A DNA stretch of 64,000 nt from Leptasterias polaris (lineage: Eukaryota; Echinodermata; Asteroidea; Forcipulatida; Asteriidae), in the NCBI GenBank assembly GCA_037783415.1, contig JAZGTN010000011.1, positions 248,001-312,000 of the forward strand. Reading direction: 5' to 3'. Shown here piece by piece: positions 46,501 to 64,000 of this stretch. The translations under genes were made by a program, and so were the position numbers. The stretch's first letter is position 1; each line of letters opens with the position of its first letter. The notes beneath the pieces were generated by a model that was not told where the DNA came from, searched no databases, and saw only the letters and a program-made list of their open reading frames with translations.

Positions 46501-49500
46501 AATGTTTCTAATCAGTCACAGAATTTTACTCCCGATCCGCTCTGAACTAGTTTTACTCCATTGATTACAAGGAAGGTAGTGGTAGCACTTAAAGACTAAC
46601 TATTACATTTAAAAAACTGCATAAGCTTTCGTAGCAACAACTACCAGCACCTTCATTGTTTTATTTATCAGACTAAAGCCCTTTTCACACGAGAATCGGA
46701 AACTTACGTCCATCGTTTTGGGCGCCAGTTGTCTGTCCCAAAGGTTGCGTGCGATATCATGACAAACATTCACACGATGACACTTCGCGTTCCCAACGTC
46801 CCTCGTTTTCGTGAGTTCGCTACGTATTGGATCAAAGGTCATCATTGGTTATTTATTAGTTCGCTGGTTCTCTGTCGGTGTCCCGTTTAATGTTACGTAA
46901 ATGCGTGTAGGGTACCATCGATCGTTTTCTCGGCGCGACATTTCTGCTTTTCCGTGCGAATTCTCAGTTTCCTGACGAACTCCGAAGATGAATGTAGCGG
47001 AAAGTGTTTTGTCAGAGATGGAAAGTGGAAATGCCAAATCCAAAAACAAAGGTAACTTAACATAATTTGCGACACGAACATTTCTTCCACCGACGCCATT
47101 TTAACGGAGGAAGGAATACTCGAACAAACAAACGACATTTCTCCCGCTGCGCATGCGTGATCGTTGCGTGATCGTTGTGTGATCGCATGGGACCTTGGTA
47201 TCATAAACAGGCGTCGTTTCACACGACCGATCTTGGCGATTCTAAACAGGGATGCGATTTTTGGAGGAGGTCTTGATCCCGGTTGTTTATAACGCGGGTC
47301 CCAGGTAATTTCATCACACGGATTCCTTTCACACGACGCAAATTTGCGATTTCATGACACCGATGCGATTTCGTTCCCAACGACCATGGTTTAGAAAGCT
47401 CGTGTGAAACGGGCTTAATACAGCTATTTTTTTGTCAATGTCTCCATTGATTGCCCACATCTTCTTTAAAATTACTTTATCTCCAAAACAACTCCGTCCG
47501 AATATTCCAACAACAAAATTGTACACATGAGGAATGTCTACTCTTAGTCTTGACCAACTCTTACCTCTGTAATCTGGTGCTATTACATGAAAGTCCATTC
47601 CAGCTAGCAGTTTGTACAACAGTAAACGGTGGGATGCAGCCCTGTCAAATAATCATTCAATCAAAACACAACTTCAGAAATTGAGCCAGGATAGAAGGGT
47701 GGTATGTCTCATATAACACCTGGGTTGCTCAGCTCAAATCCATGCAGAATCATCTAAAAGACAATACATCTGCATGGCTCAGCTCAAATCCATGCAGAAT
47801 CATCAAAACTCATACAATTTGTGAACGAATCACATTAGTTTTGATGGACTCAAGAATGCAGTTGCCACACAAACCATCCATGCTTGGCATGAGGCCAGCA
47901 ACAGACCCTTTGCATAGGCCGCCATCACAAAGGTCGAACAATGGACAGATGCACGTCACGTCTATACATGCCACGCTTGCTTTGACCTCAGTGAGGGCGC
48001 TGTTTGAGCTTATGATATCACATGAGAGATGAATATACAAAGAAAGACAAATTAATTACTACGCTGAAGAGGAATTCATCTGATTGTTGCTTTGGCACTA
48101 TTCCTCTAAACAAATTATTTACCTTGTTGCTGCATTTCCATGGAGGTAGATAATAATTGGTTTACCATCACTGAGTGCCGAGTCAAACTGGTGATCTTGT
48201 TCAATACTGCTACCAATCTGTAATGACTGTGGTAGTATTTGCCTACAAGAAAACAATGAGTATAAGTCAAGTCACTGAAAGTTTCTACTTTAGGGGGCAA
48301 GGAATACTTGAACAGATCTATCAAAAGCACTCGAAAAAAACCACCCTGGTTTCAATGTTTACAATATATTCAGCATGAAGCTTTTTCTTCTATGTCTACA
48401 CTGTTCTCTGCAAAGTCAATAAAGCAGGACATAATACACAGAGGAGTGATTATAGCCAAGTGTTTTGCCCAAGGACAAAAGTGCTAAGATTGAGATTCGA
48501 ACCCACTATGTTGTGACTCAGCCACCTGAATCGCAGTAGTGAAGATGCTCAAAGCCCCTCCCCCAATCCATTAAGCAAAAGAAGCAGAAGTCCCTCAGTT
48601 TCCCTATTTATACCATTTGTCTTGTCAGTGTTAACAGATTAACCCTCTTGCTGTCTGACCATTCAATACCATTCACTGTGGTTTTGAATGATAGATAAGC
48701 TATGCCAGCCTTGCAATATGATACCATGAGGGAATGCATGTACACAGTACACAGTTAGTTCTGTGCACAGTTGTGCCACCATACACAACTTTGGCAGTTG
48801 AATGGTTTCAAATGGTTGGTCAACTCACTTGAAAATGTTGCGAACAGTAGGAGGGTTAACAACAGGAAAAGGTTTTGTCACATTTCAGAATTAGGTTGTC
48901 TTCAAGTTTTCCCAATCTATTCTGCAGCATTAGATACAAGCATGTAAATTAGCACTGCTCTTACAGGAACAATTCTACACAGCAAAGTAGATATTATCTC
49001 TATTACATGGTGTAACTGCAACATGTCTTGATTCAAATAAACTTTAATCTCTTTTAACACAATGTGGACGTTGAAATAAAAGATTAGATAGGACATGTGT
49101 ACAATTCTGCTGTACAATTCGAGTTAGCAGATTTGCTCACAATATCTTATCGTATCTTTTCTTTCAACTTCCACGACATTTATTCTTACCACAATCCCAA
49201 CTGAATGTCATCATCTGGGGGCAGGGTACCAATGCGAACATTCCTGGTACCGGACATATTGTGTGTCTCTGGATTCTCAAAGTCTGTATGAAGGGGGCTT
49301 TTGACTATATAAAAATAATAAACAATTAACAGTCAATTCACAGATAAACTAAAGAGATTTTGATTTGATTAAACTGTTCATTAGAGTGGTGGTTGTTTTT
49401 AAAAAGACAATATTTTTTAGGCCTTCTTCGGCACATCATCTATTAACGAATAACTTTGCTCTGAAGACTGCAATGATAGCAAAGATTAGATTAAAATGAT

Positions 49501-52500
49501 CAAATGCATTAAAGGCTCAGCAGTTTTGCCAACACTGCTAAATGCCTTTACCTTATCTTCTTACATGTACAGTTTACCTTCTCAAGCCCATGATGCTTTA
49601 CTACCCACCAGCATATTACACGGCTCAGTCAACAACCAATCTACATTGTAGAATTGGTTAATTTAACCACACTGTGCTATCCAAAAATATTACTGTGACT
49701 AAAAATTTACAATTTAAAACTTCACTGTGCTCAAAAAAGTATGCAGTAAACGGATTACCCAACTTGGGAATTAATTTTGTAGGCAGTGTTACATTGGTAC
49801 AGTGTTACATAAGGGTATGTGAGGGTTTATGCATGCCCTTGTGTGGTCTTTGACACAAATTGAACAATAGACCCAACAAAGTTTTGTCTTTGTTCAACTT
49901 GGACCCCCCCACAGAGGAATTCTTTAGAAACAGGAATAAAAGAGCAACAATGGCAGTACCCCACAACCCTGATCCATCCCATTAGGTTCAGTGTTTAGTG
50001 CATGCATGTGTCACTAATAAGTAATAGTTTTAGTTCAGGCCAAAAATAAATTTAGTTGGTGCGATTGTCAACTTGGGGCGGAACATGTATACTGATGCTG
50101 TTGTGTTCACTGAGAAGCACAGAATCTATGAAGGTTTAAAAGTTAAAAAGACAGGAAAATTCTCTGAAAATCGAGCAGCATCTGGTTTGGCTCCAGCCAA
50201 GTACTGCATATTGTACATAAAGTAGTTGGAATGGCCAGAAACGATGCTTCAACTACATGTATGAGCAAGTTTCTACTATAATTATAATAAACCAAGTTGA
50301 GTTTAGTGCACTGACTAGGGTTATCACCTCTTGACGGAGGCTACATGGAGTGCATGGACAGATGAATCATACACTTGACCATGGAGGAAATGGGCAGGGT
50401 TTAAAGGGTCAAGTGAAAGCACGCACCCGAAATAAAAAAATACATCAACAAGTAAGTCCACTGTAGGACCACAAGGACACTTCTTCAGAAAAATAACATG
50501 TGATGGTGCTGAAAAGAGCACAGACATTTTGCTTAAAAATAAAGTTCTAATAAATTTAATAGCTGAATTGTAGGTACATGTAGCAGGAGAAAACAAGGGT
50601 CTGACTTACACTATTTATGGCATAAATCACAGTACTTCACAAATCACTTAAATTTATATAACGTACACTAATGGACAAATTCTAACTCACCTAGACTTAG
50701 ATAGAGAAATTGCTTCGCTATGAAAGGAAGCTGCGAAGCAAAAGCTGGTATAAGAAGGTAGATGCACAGAATAAATGCCATCTTCTTGTAGACACCGTTC
50801 CATGATGATGTACATGTATTTGACCTACATAAAAGGGAGAAAAATTCACTTAAAGCGATGAAATTACACCACTACGGATCTAAGTGGATCTTCAAATGAC
50901 TACATTGTTATTGACCATTTTATTAAAAACACAGAACTTTGACTTCTATAGCCTACCATGTACACAGTACAACTTGTTACAATACAGCTTACAAGCTAAA
51001 CACAAAAAAGATAAATGCTCATTTAGACTGTGTAAGTCTTGAGTGTATTCAAATGGTGAGACCTGTTAAACTTAATGTTGCTGCTGCACAATTTGGTTTT
51101 CCTCAAGAGTTAATGCTGTGCGCTGCAACCCAAGATTCACTCAGTAAAGTGGGCAACTGTGCAACTCAACTTCAACTTCCTTACATTTGTTTACAAGTTG
51201 GCATCAATAAAAACAACAATTAACAAATAAATTTAACCAGTCATCAATTAGGGGCATTTTGTAAAACCAACACTCTTCACTTACATGTACAACGTATACA
51301 TTTCTCTTCAATCAAAAGCTATGCTGCTTTCTTAAAAACGGTGTAAAACCAAAAACAAACGACTTGAACAAAACTGGACATAAAACTAAACATCACATGC
51401 TGTCAGACTGACTCAACTGAAATCGTACGATCATTCGTACAGTCGTACGAGAATAAATTGAACTTTAGACTTGAAGCATGCAGCCTCGTAACTCTACAAA
51501 CCACTCAAAAATGGATCACTACTAGTAATAAAATTATCAGTGACCCATTTTTTAAGTATTCGTAGAGTTACTATAAAGTGTTCACGCATTGAACTTTATA
51601 CTTCATGTGTACAGCTAGCTGTGAGAGCTAGCTAGACATGAATGTGACCAAATCTGATTTAAAATAAAATATTAAAGTACACAATCATTGGTGTGCGGGG
51701 GGGGGGGGGGGGGGCAGATTTTATTATAACTATATTCTCAGGTAGGGACTATTTAAAAGGGTTATTTTAAAGATTATTTGAGATTTAATTTACAAGCCTG
51801 AATTGTCCGGTAAATTTGTTATCAAACTTTCAAAATCTGCTTGCATACCGATACTCAATGTAGTCCAATTATCAATATTAAATTCATCTAATTTCAGCTC
51901 AGCAGCTATGAATGATGTTTGTTTATCAATTTAAAACGTCTATCTATCTGGACCTAATGTTTACACTAGATCTGGATCTAGTTGAATACAATGCAAGGCC
52001 CGATGAGGATTAATAAATGCATCTCAGGACGCATCGAATGGGCGAGGGTAAAAAAGATGATAATTAATTGGTCCTTGGTATAGAAATGTGTAATCCCATT
52101 GCAGCCTGATTTGGGCTAACCTGGATTGGAATGTTGTGGGAAAGTGATGTCAACAGTTAGGTTGATGAAGTGATGAAGCGGAATCTGCTGCCAACTATCA
52201 TCTAACATAACAAAACCACCAGGGCAAATTGTACTTTGTGTGTGATAATCGTGACCTTCCATCCTCCTGACGGTCGCAGGGTTACAATTATCGCAACTAG
52301 GCAAATCGGTGTAAATTCTTGCCCCTTTTTTTCATGCAAAACACACTACTTTGGACCTACGGCTTATTTAAAGTAATGACAATGTACTCCTGATCCTATA
52401 CTACAACGTGGTTCGTTCCGCTATCATGGAGACGATAGCGGAACAAACCTTGTAGTTCTAGGAGTAATGACAAAGTACATCCCATCGAAAGTGTCAAGAC

Positions 52501-53157
52501 CAGGACTCATTAAGAGTCAAATTTAAAAACCCACACATAGACCCAGTTACTGGGTCTAACCCACACCCTGCTCATTAGAAAACAAAAGCTTCAATTTCGA
52601 GCAAGTCTGGTGTGCTAATCCGATCGGCCACTAGTTCAGTAGTACAACAGTACAACCCGCCTATCTAAAGTACAACTATCTATCTACACTACTATCTATC
52701 TGCACTTACTTTCTATTTACTTCACTTGAACCATGAACCATGGAGAAAACAAAACAATAATAATTAATATTAATATAATAATAATTAACAAAGTTATACT
52801 AATATTTTTTTGCAATCTCTTCATTTGATCGTAATATTACTAATAACAACTCTAACATATTTAAATAATTTTTTTTTTTTTTTATATTTAAAAAACACTG
52901 TCGACTTAGACGTTAGAAAGAACATAGTTTGTCATTGATAGAGCAACAAAGCAAAAACCTTCGACTGACCGGCAGCATGCAAGGCAACCACACACGGCAA
53001 CACAGCACAATAATGCACCCAAGCGCCCTACCGGCATTCCCGGCATTTCTCCGTCGTCTTACCTTTTTGGTTCTATCACCAAATTCGATTCTTTCTCCTC
53101 AGATGAAACGCCGGTTGTTTCGCCAGGCTTTTCCACATTTCTCCGTTTCACAGCCAT
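37572..53157 (-). CDS. ABHD12: ABHD12-type lysophospholipid serine hydrolase, complete
   Basis: Twelve coding exons, all GT-AG and in frame: 53157-53063, 50824-50691, 49304-49190, 48242-48123, 47641-47565, 45639-45510, 43441-43404, 42943-42864, 40795-40713, 40569-40491, 39187-39063, 37587-37572; 363 aa. In-frame TAG and TGA stand just before the ATG, fixing the start. Layout: polar N-terminus; one membrane segment (about residues 47-76) as in ABHD12; oxyanion-side H-G-N-A-A-T (149-154); D-Y-R-G-F-G-D-S (178-185); nucleophile elbow G-H-S-M-G with Ser220; L-H-A-E-D-D with Asp306/307; G-Y-G-H-R-H with His345 or 347; end V-I-R-D-F-M-K. The human enzyme is an ER-membrane lysophosphatidylserine lipase. 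Length lies between human ABHD12 and ABHD12B, so the a/b paralogue choice is open. Exon 7 is only 38 nt and the last exon encodes 4 residues. Introns 6 and 8 carry large tandem arrays. Confidence 0.93.
38002..38353 (-). mobile_element. SINE-1 copy in ABHD12 intron 11
   Basis: The reverse complement of the SINE-1 layout: an (AAT)n tail, TATATAGCGCATTTCACAAT, AGCTCCCTGGGGAGTATACA, ACCCATTTATACCCCTGGGT, CGGGACTCGAACCCAC (box B) and CTCGGCCATGACACCC (box A end). It is nearly full length and close in sequence to 23136-23499. Confidence 0.85.
39330..39520. mobile_element. Foldback element in ABHD12 intron 10
   Basis: The left arm (GGGAATAAACGAGTAGTGAC ... TTTTTAAACGGCTGTTTAAA ... CAGGGTCGTAGCC) matches the reverse complement of the right arm (ACAAGGCCACAACCCTGCTG ... 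TTTTAAACGGCTATTTAAGA ... CACTCTTTTATTCC). Arms are about 75-80 bp with some mismatches. The 89-codon plus frame across it is not a gene. Confidence 0.6.
39728..39790. repeat. Perfect 25-bp inverted repeat with 13-bp loop
   Basis: Arms 39728-39752 (GCAAAAAATAAGTTAGTGGC...) and 39766-39790 are exact reverse complements; the loop is GTTTCGACCCTAG. It is a collapsed member of the family at 28747-28870 and 55985-56118. Confidence 0.85.
41205..42574. repeat. 57-bp minisatellite in ABHD12 intron 8
   Basis: Twenty-three full 57-bp units (41231-42541) plus a partial unit at each end. All units are identical except one base (T for G at 42363). The unit starts ATGGACAGACCTCATGATG and ends CTACAGGTTTTAAC. 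Because 57 is a multiple of 3 and one of the six frames lacks a stop, a 459-codon open frame results on the plus strand, repeating MDRPHDVGILSSITSTGFN. It is antisense to ABHD12 and lies inside an intron. Confidence 0.95.
43990..45543 (-). repeat. Minisatellite made of the exon 6 end and 5' splice site of ABHD12
   Basis: About 36 tandem copies of a ~43-bp unit (some 41 bp, two longer) run from intron 6 into the 3' end of exon 6. In transcript sense a typical unit reads TATGGGGCCACTCTATGGGA then AGTGGGTAAGAAAACC: the codons for W-G-H-S-M-G-S-G, including the catalytic Ser, followed by the GTAAGA donor. The exon-adjacent copy (45501-45543) is the real boundary. Copies right of about 44180 are well kept; leftward they decay, with traces to about 43540. 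Units 44798-45220 form a five-unit higher-order repeat of about 213 bp. In every intact copy the donor makes an in-frame TAA, so only the first donor can give a full-length protein. Confidence 0.93.
45785..45985 (+). mobile_element. Repeat ending in a tRNA-like segment, copy 1
   Basis: A ~130-bp segment with AACTTGGGTGTGATCCCTGG, CTTCTGACTGGCACC and AACAAAGATATTGACAAAAT is followed by a tRNA-like region with GAGCTCAGTTGGTAGAGTGC (box A) and GGTTCAAGTCC (box B). The whole block recurs inverted at 63360-63560. The acceptor stem does not pair, so it is not a working tRNA gene. It lies in ABHD12 intron 5. Confidence 0.65.
46673..47417. mobile_element. Candidate TIR transposon in ABHD12 intron 5
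   Basis: The left end CTAAAGCCCTTTTCACACGA and right end TCGTGTGAAACGGGCTTAAT are imperfect inverted repeats of about 20 bp. TTCACACGA-type motifs recur inside (near 46770, 47217, 47330), as subterminal sites often do. Open frames across it show no transposase features. Confidence 0.5.
48430..48530 (-). mobile_element. Decayed SINE head in ABHD12 intron 3
   Basis: GATTATAGCCAAGTGTTTTG, CCCAAGGACAAAAGTGCTAA and GAGATTCGAACCCACTATGT match the box B and post-box-B part of the tRNA-Leu SINEs in reverse orientation. Box A is eroded. Confidence 0.5.
48895..49030 (+). repeat. Fragment of the 61.3-kb foldback family in ABHD12 intron 3
   Basis: CTCTTACAGGAACAATTCTA, AAGTAGATATTATCTC and ATTACATGGTGTAACTGCAA match, in order, the end of the right arm of 61295-61967 and the fragment at 31530-31680. 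Confidence 0.5.
50825..53062. other. ABHD12 intron 1
   Basis: Contains a G run (about 51697-51715), a hairpin at 52391-52470 and an AT-rich stretch (52740-52900). Nothing coding is seen. Confidence 0.6.
52391..52470. repeat. Hairpin-forming inverted repeat
   Basis: CTACAACGTGGTTCGTTCCG CTATC is followed after 7 bases by an inverted match ending CCTTGTAG; outer segments TACTCCTGATCCTA and TCTAGGAGTA also pair. Probably a small MITE. Confidence 0.55.
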
Positions 53158-54540
53158 AAATCACTAAATAACTTATTTTATGTTTTAAAACAGACAAATT
53201 AAAACAAAATCAACAAAAACATTACTCCACGCGTGCATCAACTCTCAACTCACGAATTGTAAATAAAAGTTTACGTCACGATCACCAGCAGTGTGACGCA
53301 TAGTATGGTATGGTGTGCCGTCTATGACAAATATCATTGCTAAATTTTACAGCAATAAGAACCAATGAAAAGAATCGCCACAAATAGTTTTGATTCTTCA
53401 TACTCTCAAAATGCCACCATAGCAGTTCAATGAATATTGATAAATTAATAAGAAGAGTCATGCAGGAAATTGTAATCAAACGTCAATAAAAGGGGCGGGG
53501 CATGCAGAGGCTGTATATTGCAGCAGAGGATGTGTTTGGCACAGTCTAGTGTGGGACAGGGGTTAGACTTGGTTCCAAGTCTGTGCTCGTGGTTTTTAGT
53601 CTACCTGATAGCCAATACATAATTGCCTGAAATAGCGCCCTCTTGTGGATTAACCTCCGTCTTTAACCTACGATCACAGACTTGGGAACATTGTTCATCG
53701 GTTTGTACACACGTACCCTATGGCGAATTAGTCCAAAAGTGGACGGAACACTCTGATTGGTCAGAATCTCAGAAGCCGTCAATAAAATGCACATTCAAAC
53801 TTGACCGTTTATACCACGGGATATAGTACAGAAATACAACATTGAATCACATGTAACTAATCTGCCTCTGCTCAGTGATTCAACTTACAGTTTGGAAACA
53901 AAAAACCCAAAGTGATTCTAGTTTTTAAATTCAAAATAAATAAAAACATTGGGAAAATCATTAGACGATTCCATTCAAATAAAGGAAACACAGTTTTTCG
54001 TCTAGTAGGGATCAGGTTATTTGTTATGTTTATTTTTCAATATTTTAAGAATACATCTAGTATTATTTTATGTATAAATTAGAAATAGCATACGTACAAA
54101 GCACTAAAAAAAAAAAAAACAATGACTCAATCGATTTTACAGAAAATGCTGAAGTGATTATAACCTATTGGGAATAGACGCAACCAACAGGAGTTTTGTG
54201 GCCTCCTGATTGGCCATCTCTCTGGCATAGTGTTGTTATGTAAATGTCAGTTGTGAATAAATGAATATCCCGTATACACAAGGGGTCAAGTCTGAGATTG
54301 CGAGCTGAGACCGCGTGATAGCCATTCTGCGGGGGAAATTTTGTGTGGCTGATGCAGAGAAATAACCGCGATCTCAGACTTGAAATCAAGTCTAGACAGG
54401 GGTCAAATTGGTCACTTAAAAAAAAACAAAAAAAAAAACAAGAAATAACAAATTTGAGTGGAAATAAACACATCCAATCAATAATACAATAGTACTCTCG
54501 TTTTATTGTAAAAATACAACTGTACAATTCAACATGCATA
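53158..54540. other. Upstream of ABHD12, nothing recognised
   Basis: Probably includes the ABHD12 promoter and 5' UTR; no clear core motif or CpG-rich island is seen. Open frames at 53623-53826 and 54165-54539 have no supportable identity. Confidence 0.35.
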
Positions 54541-54838
54541 AAATAACAAACCTGTAAAAATTTGGGCTCAATTGGTTATCGAAGTTGCAAGAAAATAATG
54601 AAATAAAAAAACACCCTTGTTGCATAGAATTGTGTGCTTTCAGATGTCTGAGTCTGAAGCCTCTCAGATTCAAATTTGTTGGTGAAAAAAATTACCTCTT
54701 TCTCTAAAACTACAAACTTCAAAGGGTGCTTTTCTAATTTTGTTGAAATAATATCAACAGCTCTCCAGTGCTCTTTACCAAGTAAGTTTTACAGTCATTA
54801 ATTTTTTGAGTAATTACCAAAGGTATACCCTCCCTTAA
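54541..54838 (+). mobile_element. MITE-C copy, left end missing
   Basis: AAAATTTGGGCTCAATTGGT, TTGTGTGCTTTCAGATG, TTACCTCTTTCTCTAAAACT and TACCAAAGGTATACCCTCCC match MITE-C. Confidence 0.6.
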
Positions 54839-54903
54839 ACACAGTTAATGACTGGTCCTTGCAAGAACTTTAAACACCGTTAGTTTCTCTGCAAATAGTA
54901 GCT

Positions 54904-55282
54904 TTAAAGGCACTGAACATGTTTGGTAATTATCAAAGACCAGTATTGTCACTCGGTGTATCCCAACATATGCATAAAATAACAAACCTGTGAAAATTTG
55001 GGCTGAATCGGTCATCGAAGTTGCAAGAAAATAAAGAAAGAAAAAACACCCTTGTTGCACAATGTTGTGTGCTTTCAGATGCTAATAAAAGGCTTCATGC
55101 ATGAAGTCTTTTATTATTTTAGTGAGAAATTACCTCTTTCTCAAAAACTACGTTACTTCAGAGGGAGTCGTTTCTCACAATGTTTTATACTATCAACAGC
55201 TCTCCGTTGCTGGTTACCAAGTAAGTTTTTATGCTAATATATAATTATTTTGAGTAATTACAAACGTGTTCAGTGCCTTTAA
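54904..55282 (+). mobile_element. MITE-A, complete copy flanked by TTAA
   Basis: TTAAAGGCACTGAACATG at left and CGTGTTCAGTGCCTTTAA at right; the interior is nearly the same as 10435-10814. Confidence 0.75.
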
Positions 55283-55305
55283 GCTGCAAGGATGGCTATG
55301 TAAAT

Positions 55306-55483
55306 GGTACACTGCCAAAAAAATTATTGTTGAAATAAGACCAAATTTTATTTCAAGAAAACTTTTCTTGTGTCACTCCCAAAAATCTTAATAGAACAAA
55401 CTTTCTAGAGAGTGCCACAATAATTATTTTCTTGAAATAAGATTGTTTTCTCAGTTCAAGAATAAATTTTTTAGCAGTGTACC
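55306..55483. mobile_element. 178-bp MITE with inverted ends
   Basis: The ends GGTACACTGCCAAAAAAATT and AAATTTTTTAGCAGTGTACC are inverted repeats. The interior is also partly self-complementary (TTGAAATAAGACC / ATTTTCTTGAAATAAGATTG region). Confidence 0.65.
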
Positions 55484-55984
55484 AACCTAATTTGAAAGTT
55501 TACCCAAAATGGCAGTGTCTGAATAAAGCTACTATAACTATGGCCGTTGGGTGCAACAACATTGCTGGACTTTTTGGCATTCCGGTCATAGCCGCTGTCA
55601 TAGCAATTAATTTGGCAATACTTTGTGTATAGTTGGTTAAAGCACCAATATAACACTAAAAAATACAGTTTACCTCTTGTACATGGATTTATGAATATTG
55701 TTTTCCAAAAAATGTTCAAAATATAACTGTTACCTAAGCAAACTTTATTGAGTAAAACTTTGCTACCATTAACGTTTTCTGTTAGTACTCTGAAAAAACA
55801 AACCCTCAACTTTTATTGGAGCCTTCTGTTTATCATCCTGACCCAGACCACAAGGCATTTGGGGTTAGTTCTGTAAATCCCATTCCAAATCAGACAGAAT
55901 TTAGCCCTGAGAAATTAGAATTGGGGGGTAGCTTTTGCAAACTGCTTACCAAGCAAAAGGACCTATCGTATTAATTCTTAAAAT

Positions 55985-56118
55985 AGTAAATGGCCTGACG
56001 TTTCGACCCTAGCAGAGTATTTCTCAAAGACTAAGTATACCTGTGTATGTGTGTTGTCATTTAGCCTTAGAGAAAGACTCTGCTAGGGTCGAATTGTCAG
56101 GCCATTAACTATTTTTAG
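55985..56118. mobile_element. Foldback element, GACGTTTCGACCCTAGCAGAG family
   Basis: The left arm TAGTAAATGGCCTGACGTTT-CGACCCTAGCAGAGTA pairs with the right arm GACTCTGCTAGGGTCGA-ATTGTCAGGCCATTAACTA. The centre holds GTGTATGTGTGTTGTCATTT, also seen in the single arm at 28747-28870. Confidence 0.7.
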
Positions 56119-56292
56119 AATTTAGCCCTGTAACCCAAACCCTAAACCTTTGCAGACTCAGGAAAGATCAGTATTTTGGGAGCCAAGTTAATCAGTATGG
56201 TTTGTCAATAGATTGTGCATTCCTGGCTCCATCAGACCTTGGCAAACCAAAGGAAGAATACAAAGACATGAAGCGTAGCATTTTACGGCATT

Positions 56293-63807
<7,515 letters not shown>

Positions 63808-64000
63808 CTGCAGAAAAAGGTGAAACAAAGTTTACTATTGAGAAAACAAATAAGTGGGTTTGATATGAGAGACAATGTTTAGAGTACACTGCGCAGGGGT
63901 AAGAGTCATTGCTGACAAAAAGTCTGAAACTATGTTATAGACATTAATGGGAAAATCTCAACATGATTCTTGACCTTGATCATTTAGAGAGTGAGAGAGA
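63808..64000. other. ERCC2 intron, right edge
   Basis: No further exon is seen between the acceptor at 63808-63809 and the window end. Confidence 0.6.

Overview
The window is animal nuclear DNA: genes are split by GT-AG introns, coding density is low, and the rest is packed with transposable elements and simple repeats. The three gene families found (TMEM26, ABHD12, ERCC2/XPD) occur across animals. The repeat landscape (tRNA-Leu-derived SINEs, several small inverted-repeat families) resembles what I remember of sea star (Asteroidea) genomes. That assignment is an inference from memory, not a search result.

Layout. 1-3.5 kb holds a degenerate palindromic repeat block and a candidate 1.37 kb terminal-inverted-repeat element. 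3.5-22 kb holds two TMEM26-family genes in head-to-head orientation (minus 7324-3538 and plus 18952-21914), separated by 11.6 kb of repeat-bearing intergenic DNA. Both have three coding exons with identical intron phases. 22-37.5 kb is repeat-rich: a MITE split by a SINE, a frameshifted single-exon immunoglobulin-domain gene (26.0-27.0 kb), LINE remnants, a complete hAT-type element with 8-bp target duplications (29.4-31.2 kb), and a broken LINE lying between perfect 91-bp direct repeats (33.5-36.8 kb). 37.6-53.2 kb is a complete 12-exon ABHD12-type serine hydrolase gene on the minus strand. 56.3-64.0 kb is the 3' part of ERCC2 (XPD helicase of TFIIH), also minus, which continues past the right edge.

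The most unusual structure is in ABHD12 intron 6. About 36 tandem copies of a ~43-bp unit fill most of the intron. The unit is the end of exon 6 plus the start of the intron, so each intact copy carries the codons of the catalytic nucleophile elbow (G-H-S-M-G) and a copy of the 5' splice site. A second array, of 57-bp units, lies two introns downstream in the same gene and makes the longest open frame in the window. I judge that frame non-coding.

Apparent single-base frameshifts occur in one ERCC2 exon and twice in the immunoglobulin gene. Assembly indels are therefore a live explanation for broken frames here. I find no intact tRNA, rRNA or CRISPR array. The genes have unrelated roles (membrane protein, lysophospholipid hydrolase, DNA repair/transcription helicase) and do not form a functional cluster apart from the TMEM26 pair.
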